This document shows positions 1-8,642 of a stretch of DNA of 64,000 nucleotides, one piece after another. The notes under the pieces were generated by a model. It saw nothing but the letters and a program-made list of their open reading frames with translations. It searched no databases and was not told where the DNA came from. Both the position numbers and the translations under genes were made by a program. The stretch covers positions 1,364,001-1,428,000 of the forward strand of contig NZ_JAQNDO010000001.1 of NCBI RefSeq assembly GCF_028369105.1, given 5' to 3'. Position 1 is the first letter of the stretch; each line of letters starts with the position of its first letter. Source of the DNA: Polyangium mundeleinium. Lineage in GTDB: Bacteria; Myxococcota_A; Polyangia; Polyangiales; Polyangiaceae.

Positions 1-1782
1 AACCACGTTGTCAGTGAAGCCCTTTTCGCGGATCTTCGCGGAGTCCCACCGAAAGGCACCGGCGCGCCCGTCGAACTCGATCAGGCGCTCTTCGTGGAGC
101 GCGGTGAGGAACTGGATCGCGAAGAAGGGGTTGCCGGCCGTCTTCTCGTGGACGAGGCTCGCGAGCGGAGCGGCGTCTTCGCAGGGGCAATGGAGCGTAT
201 CGCTGACGAGCGCGGCGAGGCACTCCCGGGAGAGCGGGCCGAGCACGATGTCCGAGACGCGCACGCCCTCCTTCCGCATCTTGTCGAGCACCCGCACGAG
301 AGGGTGCGAGGCGGTCACCTCGTTGTCGCGATACGCGCCAATGACGAGGAGGTGGCGCGTCTCTGGGTGGGTCATCAGATCCTCGAGGAGCCCGAGGCTC
401 GCCGAGTCGGCCCACTGCAAATCGTCGAGGAAGACCGCGAGGGGGTGCTCCTTCCGGGTAAACACCCCGACAAAATGCCGGAACACCATGTGGAAGCGGT
501 TCTGCGCCTCGGCGAGGGGCAGCTCCGGGACGGACGGCTGCCGGCCAATGACGAGCTCGACCTGGGGGATTACGTCGACGATGAGCTGGCCGTTCATCCC
601 GAGGGCGGCCCGCAGCCGCTGCCGAAAGGTATCGATCCGGTCCTCGCTCTGGGCGAGGAGCTCGAGCACGAGTTCGCGTAGCGCCTGGACGATCGTGACG
701 TAGGGAATATCGCGCTTGTACTGCTCGAACTTCCCCGAGACCAATGAGCCCCGCTGCCGGAAGATCGGCTTGTATAGCTCGTGCACCAGGGCCGATTTAC
801 CGACGCCCGAGTAACCGGAGACCAGCACGATTTCGGGTGTCCCGGTGGCGACCACCCGCTCGAAGGCGCCGAGGAGCGCGGCGAACTCCTCCGCGCGACC
901 GTAGAGCTTTTGGGGCGTCTGAAAACGATCCGCCACGTCTCGCTGACCCAGAGGAAAGGGCTCGATCCGGCTCGTCGATTGCCACGCCGTGAGGCAGCGC
1001 GCGAGGTCGTGCCAGAGACCGGCCGCGCTCTGGTAGCGCTCCTCCGCCACCTTGGAGAGCAGCTTCATGACGATGGCCGACAGCACCTCCGGCACCGACG
1101 GCACGACCTCCCGAGGAGGCGAGGGCGACCGCGCGATGTGGCAATGCACCCACTCCAGAGGATCCTTCGCCTGGAAGGGTAGCCTGCCCGTCAGCATCTC
1201 GTAGAACGTCACGCCGAGGGAGTAGAGGTCCGAGCGGTTGTCGATCACCCGGCTCATCCGCCCCGTCTGCTCTGGCGACATGTAGGGCAGGGAGCCCTCG
1301 ATGAGGCGGAGGGGCTGCGCGGCCTGCTGCTCGCGGGGAAGCCGGGAGGCGATCCCGAAATCGACGATCTTCACCTCGCCGGTCGAGGGATTGACGAGGA
1401 TGTTTGCCGGCTTGAGATCCTTGTGGACGACGTTCTGGCCGTGGACTTCCGCGACTGCCTGCGCGATGGAAACGGCGAGAGGGAGAAACCTCTCCACGCC
1501 CATCGGTGCTCCGAGGAGGCGGCAGAGCGACTCGCTGCCAGTATCCTCCATGACCAGGGCGGGCATGCCCTCGAGCGTCTCGAGCGCGAGGGGCTTCGCG
1601 ACCGCCAGGATGTCGAGCTTCCGGCCAATCTCGTACTCGTTCTTCAGGCGCACGAGATCCCTCGGCCGGCACCGCCTCGGATCGAGCGTCTTGACCACCA
1701 CCGGACGGTGATCGCTATTCCTGAGTCCGCGATGAAGGGCGACTCCGTTATTGTCGAAAAGCAGCTCTGTCAGAGTGTACAT
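1..1782 (-). CDS. Ser/Thr protein kinase fused to AAA ATPase (3' end outside window)
   Basis: The frame is open from an ATG at 1782 down to the window edge, so only the first 594 codons are visible. Residues ~10-270 form a Hanks-type kinase: the catalytic loop reads VHKDLKPAN (~122), followed by IVDFGIAS and YMSPEQ. A second module has a Walker A motif, SGYSGVGKSAL (~322), and a Walker B-like VFLDDLQWAD (~452), matching the AAA_16-type ATPase of the large kinase/ATPase/(histidine kinase or GAF) regulators common in myxobacteria and cyanobacteria. In those families the missing C-terminus often carries GAF and histidine kinase domains; that is family knowledge, not seen here. The protein is probably a cytoplasmic signalling hub. 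The catalytic Asp and DFG are both present, so the kinase should be active. The next gene on this strand side is almost 1 kb away and divergent. Confidence 0.85.
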   Translation of the reverse strand, partial: MYTLTELLFDNNGVALHRGLRNSDHRPVVVKTLDPRRCRPRDLVRLKNEYEIGRKLDILAVAKPLALETLEGMPALVMEDTGSESLCRLLGAPMGVERFLPLAVSIAQAVAEVHGQNVVHKDLKPANILVNPSTGEVKIVDFGIASRLPREQQAAQPLRLIEGSLPYMSPEQTGRMSRVIDNRSDLYSLGVTFYEMLTGRLPFQAKDPLEWVHCHIARSPSPPREVVPSVPEVLSAIVMKLLSKVAEERYQSAAGLWHDLARCLTAWQSTSRIEPFPLGQRDVADRFQTPQKLYGRAEEFAALLGAFERVVATGTPEIVLVSGYSGVGKSALVHELYKPIFRQRGSLVSGKFEQYKRDIPYVTIVQALRELVLELLAQSEDRIDTFRQRLRAALGMNGQLIVDVIPQVELVIGRQPSVPELPLAEAQNRFHMVFRHFVGVFTRKEHPLAVFLDDLQWADSASLGLLEDLMTHPETRHLLVIGAYRDNEVTASHPLVRVLDKMRKEGVRVSDIVLGPLSRECLAALVSDTLHCPCEDAAPLASLVHEKTAGNPFFAIQFLTALHEERLIEFDGRAGAFRWDSAKIREKGFTDNVV

Positions 1783-2773
1783 GCCACGCCCTGGGCTTCC
1801 GGAAGGCGCACCACCTCTCCTTCCCCCCGCGCGAGAAGCGCCACCGGCATGAGTCTCCTGGTCCAAGCCCCGACCCACCGATGACCCTGCACGTTCAGGA
1901 TGTTACCATGACAGACGGGGGAAGCCGTCCTCATCGTGCACGTTATTATACCGTAGCAGCAGTACCTTGTCGCGTAAACGGGCCTTGATGCCTTATGTGC
2001 CAGCCGAGCCTTCGTCCTGAACCGGCCGGCAGTCTGGCCGATGACGGCGATCGTCGAGGAGTGGATGTATCCGCCGGGCCCGCCGGAAGATGACCGGCGG
2101 CCTTGCGGGCCGTCTCCGCGTCGCGGCACGTGGGTATAGGCAATGCGATAGCCCCTGCATTCGCCAGTACCGGGTGCTCTCGCGCGGCGATATCGCCGGC
2201 GTGGTTTCGGGGACCGGCTTCAGCAGAAGGACGCCGGGCGGGATCAACAAGACGTTTGGACATGGGCTTCCCTTTTCATCGGTTGCGTTTCCGTTCGGGC
2301 GCGTGCACCGGGGCAAGCAATACGGCCGCGTCCCGGGCATCACGGCCCTCGTCCGCCGCAGCCTGGGGAGCGACCTATGCAATCGATCGTGGACACGAGC
2401 GCACCCGTGGACAGGCACCTGCTCGCGGCGCGGAGCGCGGCTCGCTGGCCGGGCGCCTGTTCGTGGGGTTGTCGATCTTCGCGAGCGCCATCGTGCCGCC
2501 GTTCATCTGGTTCAACGCCGATCACGCGAACAGCCCCGCATGGCACGCGCTGGGGGGCTCGACGACCTGATCCTCCCGGGCCGGGGCGGGCGCACAAAAG
2601 CACTTGACATTCGCGAACCCCTTTGCGCTTCCTAGTCCTCGATACCGCTCCACGCATCCAGCGTCGGACCGGCGGCGGGGCGCGCAGCAGGAAATCAACG
2701 GCTGCTAGGACGAGCAGACGGTTTCGGTTATTGTTAGGGTATCCGCCAGGCGGCGAGCCGTGGCGGAAGGTGC
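1783..2773. other. ~1 kb intergenic region between divergent kinase genes
   Basis: The stretch separates two divergently transcribed kinase genes and must hold both promoters. Open frames on both strands look like compositional shadows and carry no recognisable domain, except a possible remnant near 2377-2570 listed separately. A TTGACA hexamer lies at 2604-2609, but I see no convincing -10 box at standard spacing. A purine-rich GGAAGG sits just before the start codon at 2774. Confidence 0.5.
2377..2570 (+). pseudogene. Possible remnant of a small membrane protein (DUF6640-like?)
   Basis: The first frame starts with ATG at 2377 and reads MQSIVDTSAPVDR. The second frame, without its own start, reads a hydrophobic stretch followed by FNADHANSPAWHALGG and ends at 2570. 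Joined by one frameshift near 2440 they would give a ~65-residue piece with one membrane helix and a conserved-looking polar tail. The 'N-x-x-H-x-x-(N/S)P-x-W' tail recalls the first helix boundary of DUF6640-type small membrane proteins, but this is memory-based and weak. It may simply be non-coding. Confidence 0.2.
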
Positions 2774-4129
2774 ATGAGCGCGCTTACAGAAGGCAGCATC
2801 ATCGCCGGCCGATACCGGCTCGGTCGCCCGCTCGCGAAGGGCGGCATGGGCTCCGTCTTTTTCGCGGAGCATCTCCAGCTCCGCACCGGCGTGGCCATCA
2901 AGCTCATGGCGCCCGAGCTCGCCGCCTCCGCCGACGCGCGCGCACGCTTCGAGCGTGAGGCGCAGGCGTCCGCGGTCATCAAGAGCCCGAACGTCGTGCA
3001 GGTGTACGACTACGGCGTGGAGGGCGACTGCCCGTACATCGTGATGGAGCTGCTCGACGGCGAGGACCTCGAGCGCCGGCTCGTCCGCGTCGGGCGTCTC
3101 TCGCTCGCGGCCACGATGGACATCGTGCAACAGGTCTGCAAGGCCCTTCGTCGCGCGCACGAGCTGGCGCTCGTGCACCGCGATCTGAAGCCCGCGAACC
3201 TCTTCTTGTCGCGCCACGACGACGAGGAACTCGTCAAGATCCTCGACTTCGGGATCGCGAAGGCGAAAGGTCCGGTGCTCGCTGGAAACGCCACCAGGAC
3301 GGGCACGCTGATCGGATCGCCGCAATACATGAGCCCGGAGCAGGTGCGGCGCGGGAAAGATGTCGATCCCCGCAGCGATCTGTGGTCGCTCGGGGTGATC
3401 GCCTACCGCTGCGTGACGGGCCGGCTGCCGTTCTCCGGCGAAGAGCTCGGCGATCTCCTCGTCGAGATCTGCACGGACCCGATCCCTGCCCCATCGAGCA
3501 TCCACGGCGCTCTCGGCCCCGACGTGGACCAGTTCTTCGAGCGCGCGCTGGCACGCGACGTAGGCAAGCGATTCCAAAGCGCGGGCGAGTTCGCCGACGC
3601 GTTCGCGGCGGTGGCGAGGGGCAGCGGGCCAATCCCGATGAGCACCTCGTCGCAGAATAACGCGCTCGGCCCGCCGCCGGAGCCGAGCGCAGCAGCCGTC
3701 AGCGCGCCGGAATCAGCTTCGGGGGCGGGCGGAACGCTTTCGCCCTCGGGGCTCAGCCTCGCGCAATCGCCGGCGAGCAAGCCGCGCACGATCGCGGTGG
3801 CGGTCAGCATCGCTCTTGCTGCCGGCCTCGCCGTCGGGCTGGGCGCGTTCGCGTGGTCGCGCGCCTCGGCCCCGAGCGCGCCTGTTTCCAATCCGGAAGG
3901 TGAAGGAAACCGTCCGGCGTCTTCCGAGCCCAGTCCCGCCGGAGCCGAGAGCGCCGCGGCGTCCGCGAGCGCCACGGCGTCCGCGAGCGCCACGGCGTCC
4001 GCGAGCGCCACGGCGTCCGCGAGCGCCACGGGGGGGGGCGCAAAGGCGCCGCCCGGAAGGCCCGTCAAGGGCGGGGTCCAGCTGAAAAAAGGGACCAAGA
4101 CAGGCCATGATCCGCTCGACCATCAGTGA
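2774..4129 (+). CDS. Membrane-anchored Ser/Thr protein kinase
   Basis: This 451-residue Hanks-type kinase has a glycine loop (AKGGMGSVFF), VAIKLM with Lys43, HRDLKPAN near residue 135, DFGIAK near 157 and YMSPEQ. All catalytic residues are present. After the kinase domain (~15-280) comes a low-complexity linker, one transmembrane helix at ~339-361 and an outer tail holding four perfect ASASAT units before a basic end. This is the usual PknB-like layout in myxobacteria: cytoplasmic kinase, single pass, extracytoplasmic tail without a recognised sensor fold. The start at 2774 is preceded by GGAAGG. Its 3' end overlaps the next gene by 23 bases, which implies co-translation with the TPR/PEGA protein and a shared signalling role. 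Confidence 0.93.
   Translation: MSALTEGSIIAGRYRLGRPLAKGGMGSVFFAEHLQLRTGVAIKLMAPELAASADARARFEREAQASAVIKSPNVVQVYDYGVEGDCPYIVMELLDGEDLERRLVRVGRLSLAATMDIVQQVCKALRRAHELALVHRDLKPANLFLSRHDDEELVKILDFGIAKAKGPVLAGNATRTGTLIGSPQYMSPEQVRRGKDVDPRSDLWSLGVIAYRCVTGRLPFSGEELGDLLVEICTDPIPAPSSIHGALGPDVDQFFERALARDVGKRFQSAGEFADAFAAVARGSGPIPMSTSSQNNALGPPPEPSAAAVSAPESASGAGGTLSPSGLSLAQSPASKPRTIAVAVSIALAAGLAVGLGAFAWSRASAPSAPVSNPEGEGNRPASSEPSPAGAESAAASASATASASATASASATASASATGGGAKAPPGRPVKGGVQLKKGTKTGHDPLDHQ
3959..4030 (+). repeat. Four perfect 18-bp tandem repeats inside the kinase tail
   Basis: Four head-to-tail copies of the unit GCGTCCGCGAGCGCCACG occupy 3959-4030 and encode ASASAT x4. Copies are identical at the DNA level, so copy-number change by slippage would keep the frame. 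It lies in the extracytoplasmic tail. Confidence 0.9.
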
Positions 4130-5102
4130 AGCCGCGCGCCGCGGGGCACGCTTCCGGCCAGCCGTGGTATGGGTGACATGGGCGATCGTCACGGGTTCGG
4201 CCGCGGCGCACGCCGAGCCCGTGAAATCGGATCCAGCGGCCGCGGAGGCGCTGTTCAAAGCGGGCCGCGACCTCGTCAAGAAGGGTGACTATGCTGCGGG
4301 CTGCCCCAAGTTCGAGGCTGCGCTCGAGCTGAATCCATCCGCCGGTACGATGCTCAACATCGCCAGGTGCCACGAGCATGACGGCAAGCTCGCCACCGCG
4401 TGGGAGGACTACCACCGCGCACAGACATTAAATCGCGAGACGGCGGGAGCTGCGCGCAAGCGGGAGCTCGACGACATCGCAAACCAGGGGATCAAGGACC
4501 TGGAGCCGCGCCTGCCCAGGCTGAGGGTCGTCGTCACCGCGCCTCCTGCCGGAATCGAAGTCTCGCGGGACGGCAAGGATTTGCCGAGCGCCGCGTGGGG
4601 TGAGGCGCTCCCCGTCGATCCGGGCAAACACGAGGTCAGCGCGCGGGCCCCGGGCCGCAAGCCTCGGACGGTCGAGGTGACACTCGAAGAAGGCAAGACG
4701 AGCACGGTCGAGATCGCGTTCGAGGTCGACACGACGCCCAGGGGCGGTGTCCCCGTCTGGGCGTGGATCGCCGGCGGCGCCGGGCTCGCGCTCGCGGGCG
4801 TCAGCGTCTATTTCGTCTATGACAATCAGGCCGCGATCGACGCCCTGCATAAAAACTGCGACGCGAGCTACAATGGCACGTACTGCGCCTCGGGCTACGA
4901 CTACCGGGCGGACAACGGGCGCAAGAACCTCGATTTCGGCCTCGCCCTGGGGCTGGGCGGCGCAGGCGTCCTGGCGCTTGGCGCCGCCGTCTATGGGATC
5001 GCGACAGCGCCTCGCTCGAAACCGGCCGAGCCGCAGGGCGTCGCGGTGACGCCCTGGGTCGCTCCCGGCGCAGCCGGAGCATTGATTTCCGGGAGATTCT
5101 GA
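4107..5102 (+). CDS. TPR/PEGA-domain protein with C-terminal membrane segments
   Basis: 331 residues. An N-terminal signal-like segment ends near AHAEP (~35). A TPR-like helical region follows (~45-130, with FKAGRDLVKKGDYAAGCPKFE, ALELNPSAGTMLNIARCHE). A PEGA-like beta domain lies at ~135-205 (LRVVVTAPPAGIEVSRDGK, GKHEVSARAPGRK), and two hydrophobic helices come at ~213-233 and ~275-298. PEGA domains are surface-associated in known families. The reading frame overlaps the kinase gene by 23 bases and its TGA shares a base with the next ATG (TGATG), so all three genes look like one translational unit. It is probably a periplasmic or envelope partner of the kinase. The start could instead be a slightly later in-frame codon, but the hydrophobic N-terminus supports this one. 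Confidence 0.85.
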   Translation: MIRSTISEAARRGARFRPAVVWVTWAIVTGSAAAHAEPVKSDPAAAEALFKAGRDLVKKGDYAAGCPKFEAALELNPSAGTMLNIARCHEHDGKLATAWEDYHRAQTLNRETAGAARKRELDDIANQGIKDLEPRLPRLRVVVTAPPAGIEVSRDGKDLPSAAWGEALPVDPGKHEVSARAPGRKPRTVEVTLEEGKTSTVEIAFEVDTTPRGGVPVWAWIAGGAGLALAGVSVYFVYDNQAAIDALHKNCDASYNGTYCASGYDYRADNGRKNLDFGLALGLGGAGVLALGAAVYGIATAPRSKPAEPQGVAVTPWVAPGAAGALISGRF

Positions 5103-6055
5103 TGGCTACTTCGAAGTGGTCTCTCCTGTGCTCCCTTTCCCTGGCAGTGGGGCCGGCCGGTTGCATCGCCGACGTCGTGCCGAACTCCTCGCTCGCGAGC
5201 TGCACGGATCTGGCGGCCACGTGCGGGCCCAGGAGCGACGAGATATGCTGCGCGAACTCGCTTGTCACGGGGGGGGAGTACGAGCGCCTCGACCTGGACC
5301 AGAACAAGTCTTACCCGGCCACGGTGAGCGACTTTCGGCTGGATCGCTTCGAGGTGACGGTCGGGCGGTTTCGAAGGTTCTTGCGCGAGTATCCTGGTAA
5401 TATTCCGGCCGCGGGCGAGGGGGCTCATCCGAACATAGAGAACAGCGGGTGGTACGATTCCTGGCCGTTACCGCAGGACCAGGCCGAGCTCACCGCTTCT
5501 TTGAAGTGCAGTCAATACTACCAGACCTGGACGGACGTGCCCGGCGACGGTGAACACAAGCCCATCAATTGCGTCAACTGGTATGTCGCGTTCGCCTTTT
5601 GCGCCTGGGATGGCGGCCGATTGCCGACCGAGGCCGAGTGGAACTATGCAGCGGCCCGCGGCAGCGAAGAGACGAATTACCCGTGGGGGAGCGCCGCGCC
5701 GGACGATGACCATGCGGTGTATTGCCCGAATTACTCGGAGGTGGATCAGGGCTGTCCGACCGCGACGCTCGCCGACATCTCGGACGTCGGCTCCAGGTCT
5801 CCCGCGGGCGATGGGAAATGGGGACAATCCGACCTGGCTGGCAACATGCGCGAGTGGACCCTCGACTTCCACGACGCGTACCCGGACAATTGCGACGATT
5901 GCGCCAACCTGACGAATGTCATCGGGGGCCGCGAGGCGCGCGGCGGCGACTGGAACAACGACGCGACGAGCCTGAGCTCGTTTTTCCGGATCGCCTACGA
6001 CCCTACGGCTGCGACGAGCTGGGTGGGGTTTCGCTGCGCTCGCCGGCCGCGCTGA
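5102..6055 (+). CDS. Formylglycine-generating-enzyme (SUMF1) family lipoprotein
   Basis: 317 residues. The hydrophobic N-terminus ends at a Cys (residue 21, PAGC), suggesting a lipoprotein, though the lipobox is imperfect. From ~75 to the end it matches the FGE-sulfatase fold: LDRFEVTVGRFRRFL, PINCVNWYVAFAFCAW, GRLPTEAEWNYAA, YPWG, LAGNMREWTLD, RGGDWNND and GFRCAR. In myxobacteria many such proteins are kinase-linked or surface proteins rather than true sulfatase activators. Neither a copper-site cysteine pair nor a sulfatase partner is apparent nearby, so catalysis is uncertain. The gene starts inside the stop of the preceding gene and ends 4 bases from the convergent secretion-tip operon. 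Confidence 0.88.
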   Translation: MATSKWSLLCSLSLAVGPAGCIADVVPNSSLASCTDLAATCGPRSDEICCANSLVTGGEYERLDLDQNKSYPATVSDFRLDRFEVTVGRFRRFLREYPGNIPAAGEGAHPNIENSGWYDSWPLPQDQAELTASLKCSQYYQTWTDVPGDGEHKPINCVNWYVAFAFCAWDGGRLPTEAEWNYAAARGSEETNYPWGSAAPDDDHAVYCPNYSEVDQGCPTATLADISDVGSRSPAGDGKWGQSDLAGNMREWTLDFHDAYPDNCDDCANLTNVIGGREARGGDWNNDATSLSSFFRIAYDPTAATSWVGFRCARRPR

Positions 6056-6059
6056 GGTA

Positions 6060-6506
6060 TCAGGGCGCGTTGCACATGATGATGTGCTCGACGGCGTCGA
6101 TGAGGATCTGCTCCACCCGCGGTGCCCCGATGGCTGCGGCGTCGGCGAAGCGTTCGAGATCGAAGGGCGGCGGGTTGACCTCCAGATAGGCGAGGATCTG
6201 GAGCGGATATCCTTTCCAGCGGATCACGCAGAAGCCGACCACGTTTCGGCTCCCCGTGGCCCCGCGGAGGCCGAGGGCGAGCTCGATGCTCGGGGTGTCG
6301 TGCCCTTGATCGAGGAGGATCCGGGCCTCGTGCCCGGCACGCCGGAGCTCGGCCGCGAACTCCTCCATCTTCGGCCGGAGCAGATCGTCGCGGAGGGCCG
6401 CGAAGCTCCGGAGGAAATCGGCCTCGTCCGGCGTCCGCCCCTCGGCGATGCGCCGCGCGTAGCGCGCGGTGAGCCGCTCGAGGCGGAGGCGGTTCTGCTC
6501 TTTCAT
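6060..6506 (-). CDS. Small protein of unknown function closing the secretion-tip operon
   Basis: 148 residues from an ATG at 6506 (MKEQNRLRLERLTARYARR). The frame is open further upstream, but that portion is the antisense-like second frame of the DUF4150 gene. The N-terminal half is a charged helix, and the C-terminal half has a mixed beta pattern (GFCVIRWKGYPLQILAYLEV). It lies 11 bases after the DUF4150/PAAR-like gene, so it is probably its partner: an immunity protein, chaperone or cargo. I recognise no family. Confidence 0.7.
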   Translation of the reverse strand: MKEQNRLRLERLTARYARRIAEGRTPDEADFLRSFAALRDDLLRPKMEEFAAELRRAGHEARILLDQGHDTPSIELALGLRGATGSRNVVGFCVIRWKGYPLQILAYLEVNPPPFDLERFADAAAIGAPRVEQILIDAVEHIIMCNAP

Positions 6507-6517
6507 GCGCTGCGTCG

Positions 6518-6907
6518 TCAGGGAGCGAGGATCAGCACCTTGGTCTGGCTCGGAGCGATGGTCATGCCCCGGGCGTTGGTGCGGTTCTGCATGGTGGGGC
6601 TCGTCAATCGCGTCACCGGCGCGCCCTTGATGAGCACCTTGCGGGCTCCCATCACGTGCCGCGAGGTGCTCATCACCGAGCGCGAGAGCACGCCCCCGTT
6701 GATGCCCGGGTTGTCCCCGTTGGTCATGGGCACCTTGGTGCGCATGTTGTGCGCCGGCGCGCACACGAACAGGACCTTGTAGACCGCAGAGACCGCCATG
6801 GGGTTGGCGGCGAAGTTGGGATAGGGGATCGGCGTGGGCCCCGGGGGCGTGAGGCATACGTCGGGGATCGCGAAGGCCATGCCCCCGCGCTGGGTGTTGG
6901 CAAACAT
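6518..6907 (-). CDS. DUF4150/PAAR-like spike-tip protein
   Basis: 129 residues beginning MFANTQRGGMAFAIPDVCLTP, followed by PYPNFA and repeated glycine-rich strands (NGDNPGINGGVLS, KVLIKGAPVTRLTSPT). This is the DUF4150 PAAR-like pattern. The family caps T6SS or related contractile spikes and sharpens the VgrG trimer. Here it has no toxin extension, so it is a pure tip. It sits between DUF3540 and a small partner gene in the same operon as a VgrG. Confidence 0.85.
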   Translation of the reverse strand: MFANTQRGGMAFAIPDVCLTPPGPTPIPYPNFAANPMAVSAVYKVLFVCAPAHNMRTKVPMTNGDNPGINGGVLSRSVMSTSRHVMGARKVLIKGAPVTRLTSPTMQNRTNARGMTIAPSQTKVLILAP

Positions 6908-6917
6908 GGGATCCTCC

Positions 6918-7568
6918 TCAACCGATGTGGACCTGACCGCCGTCGATCTTGGTCAACTCTCCGCTCGTCACCAGGGTGGTTTGCGATTTGATGTTCACCG
7001 CAGCCTTGGCCGAGACCTCGTAATACCGGGCCCGGACCTGCTCCGACTCGGCGATGAAGCGATAGGCCCGCGCCACGCGCGACACCCAGCGATCGGCCAC
7101 CGACTCCACCGATCGGGCCATGGTCTTGACGTGATCGATCTTCGCCACCAGCCGATCGCCGAGGTAGCTCATGGCCTCCACGGCCAGGACCCCTTCCCGG
7201 GCGTGGACCCGCACCTTGCCCGCGGCCAGCGTGGTCTCGCCGGGCGTGGCCATGCACACGCCGCTCTGGGCGCGGATCGTCACCTTGCCCGCGGGCGCGC
7301 TCATTTCCAGATCGCCCTCGGCCACGAGCCGCGTCGCCCCGCCGCCCTTGCGCTCCAGCACCGCGAGCACGTGGCAGCCCTCGTCGTGGAGGGCGAGGAG
7401 CACCAGGTCCCCGAGCTCGGGCTCGACCAGGCAGCTCACCGCCCTCTGGGCCTCGTACTCGCCCGAGCCCACGCGCACCTGGAGGCGCTTGCCCAGGATC
7501 GCGGTCACCGTGCCGACCTCCTGGGTGGCCAGGGTCTCGGTCCGCTGTCTAGCCAAGTTGTCTCGCAT
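6918..7568 (-). CDS. DUF3540 family protein (T6SS-associated)
   Basis: 216 residues. The N-terminus has an OB/beta-barrel-like segment (GTVTAILGKRLQVRVGSGEY) with LVEPELGDLVLLALHDEG, then strands typical of VgrG-stalk-like beta repeats (EGDLEMSAPAGKVTIRAQSG) and a helical end. This matches DUF3540, found almost always beside DUF2169, pentapeptide and DUF4150 genes in T6SS-linked clusters. Its exact role is unknown; it is probably an adaptor or stalk component. Spacing to neighbours is 10 and 30 bases. Confidence 0.78.
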   Translation of the reverse strand: MRDNLARQRTETLATQEVGTVTAILGKRLQVRVGSGEYEAQRAVSCLVEPELGDLVLLALHDEGCHVLAVLERKGGGATRLVAEGDLEMSAPAGKVTIRAQSGVCMATPGETTLAAGKVRVHAREGVLAVEAMSYLGDRLVAKIDHVKTMARSVESVADRWVSRVARAYRFIAESEQVRARYYEVSAKAAVNIKSQTTLVTSGELTKIDGGQVHIG

Positions 7569-7598
7569 CGCTCGTCTCCATATCTCGCAAGAGGCCTC

Positions 7599-8642
7599 TC
7601 AAGGAGACCAACGCTCTGCTTCCAGCAGCTCCTCGTCATCGCCAAGGATCCCGGCCCGGCTCGTGAACACCGCTCCTTCGTCGCGCGTCTGGTGAAAGCG
7701 GGCGCGGAAGAGCTTGGCCTGCGACAGATCCGCTTCTTCCACGCCGGCGTGGGAGAAATCGGCGTAGGTGAGATCGGCGCCGCGGAGGCTCGCGAGCTTG
7801 CACGCGGCGCGCTGGAAATTGGCCTGGTAGAGGCAGGCGTCGGCGAAATTCGCGGCCTCGAGGTTGGCCTTTTGAAAGACCGCCTGCCGGGCGTGTAGTC
7901 CCTTGGCCGAGGCCCCGCCGAGCCGGGCCTCTGCGAACATCGCCCGCTCGGCGTTGGCGCCGTCGAGCTTGGCGCCGATGAGCTTGGCGCCCTTGAAGTT
8001 GGTCTGCACGAGCTCAGCTTTGCGCAGATCGCAGCCGCTGAGATCGGCCTCGTCGAGCATGGTGAAGGACAGGTGCATCCCGGAGAGATCCTGCCCCCGG
8101 AGCTTGGCTCCGCTGAGCACCGAGAGATGCATCCTGGCCCCGCGCAGGCTGGCGCTGGAGAGGTCGGCCCCGATCAGGCAGCAGCGCTCGAGCTCGGCCT
8201 CATCGAGGGCGATCTTCTCGAGCTCGGTCTCGACGAGCACGAAGCGATCGAGCTTGGCTTTGCGAAAGCTGGTCTCGGCGGCGCGGCCCTGGACCACGGT
8301 GGCGATGCTCAGATCCGCGCCCTCGAAGGAGGCGCGGGAGAGATCGCAATCGACGAATTTGGCGTCCACGAGATCGCTGCCCGGGAGCGTGGTGCCCTGC
8401 ATGGCGCACTTGTAGAACGAGGTGTGGCGGGCCTTGACCCCGGCGAGATCGGCGCCGCCGAGATCGCAGGCGTTGAAGATCGACTCGCTGATCTTCGCGC
8501 CCGCGAGCTTCGCGCGCCGAAAGTCCACGCCCTCGAAGACCACGCCCGCGAGATCGAGGCCGGCGAGATCGAGGCCGGCGAGATCGGCTCCGGTGATGAT
8601 CTCGCCCTCGGCGATGGCCGCGAGGAGCTCGTCGCCGTTCAT
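7599..8642 (-). CDS. Pentapeptide-repeat protein
   Basis: 347 residues, nearly all pentapeptide repeats of the A(D/N)LxX type (GADLAGLDLAGLDLAGVVF, LSGCDLRKAELVQTNF). The fold is a right-handed quadrilateral beta-helix. Its ATG overlaps the stop of the upstream DUF2169-pentapeptide gene (ATGA), so the two are co-translated. In these clusters such proteins are thought to bind or decorate the effector/tip; that is inference from neighbourhood. Confidence 0.9.
   Translation of the reverse strand: MNGDELLAAIAEGEIITGADLAGLDLAGLDLAGVVFEGVDFRRAKLAGAKISESIFNACDLGGADLAGVKARHTSFYKCAMQGTTLPGSDLVDAKFVDCDLSRASFEGADLSIATVVQGRAAETSFRKAKLDRFVLVETELEKIALDEAELERCCLIGADLSSASLRGARMHLSVLSGAKLRGQDLSGMHLSFTMLDEADLSGCDLRKAELVQTNFKGAKLIGAKLDGANAERAMFAEARLGGASAKGLHARQAVFQKANLEAANFADACLYQANFQRAACKLASLRGADLTYADFSHAGVEEADLSQAKLFRARFHQTRDEGAVFTSRAGILGDDEELLEAERWSP

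Noticed and set aside
1946-2263. 105-codon minus-strand frame beginning MSKRLVDPARRPS
   Set aside because: No recognisable motif or ribosome site, and it overlaps other equally open frames; treated as non-coding.
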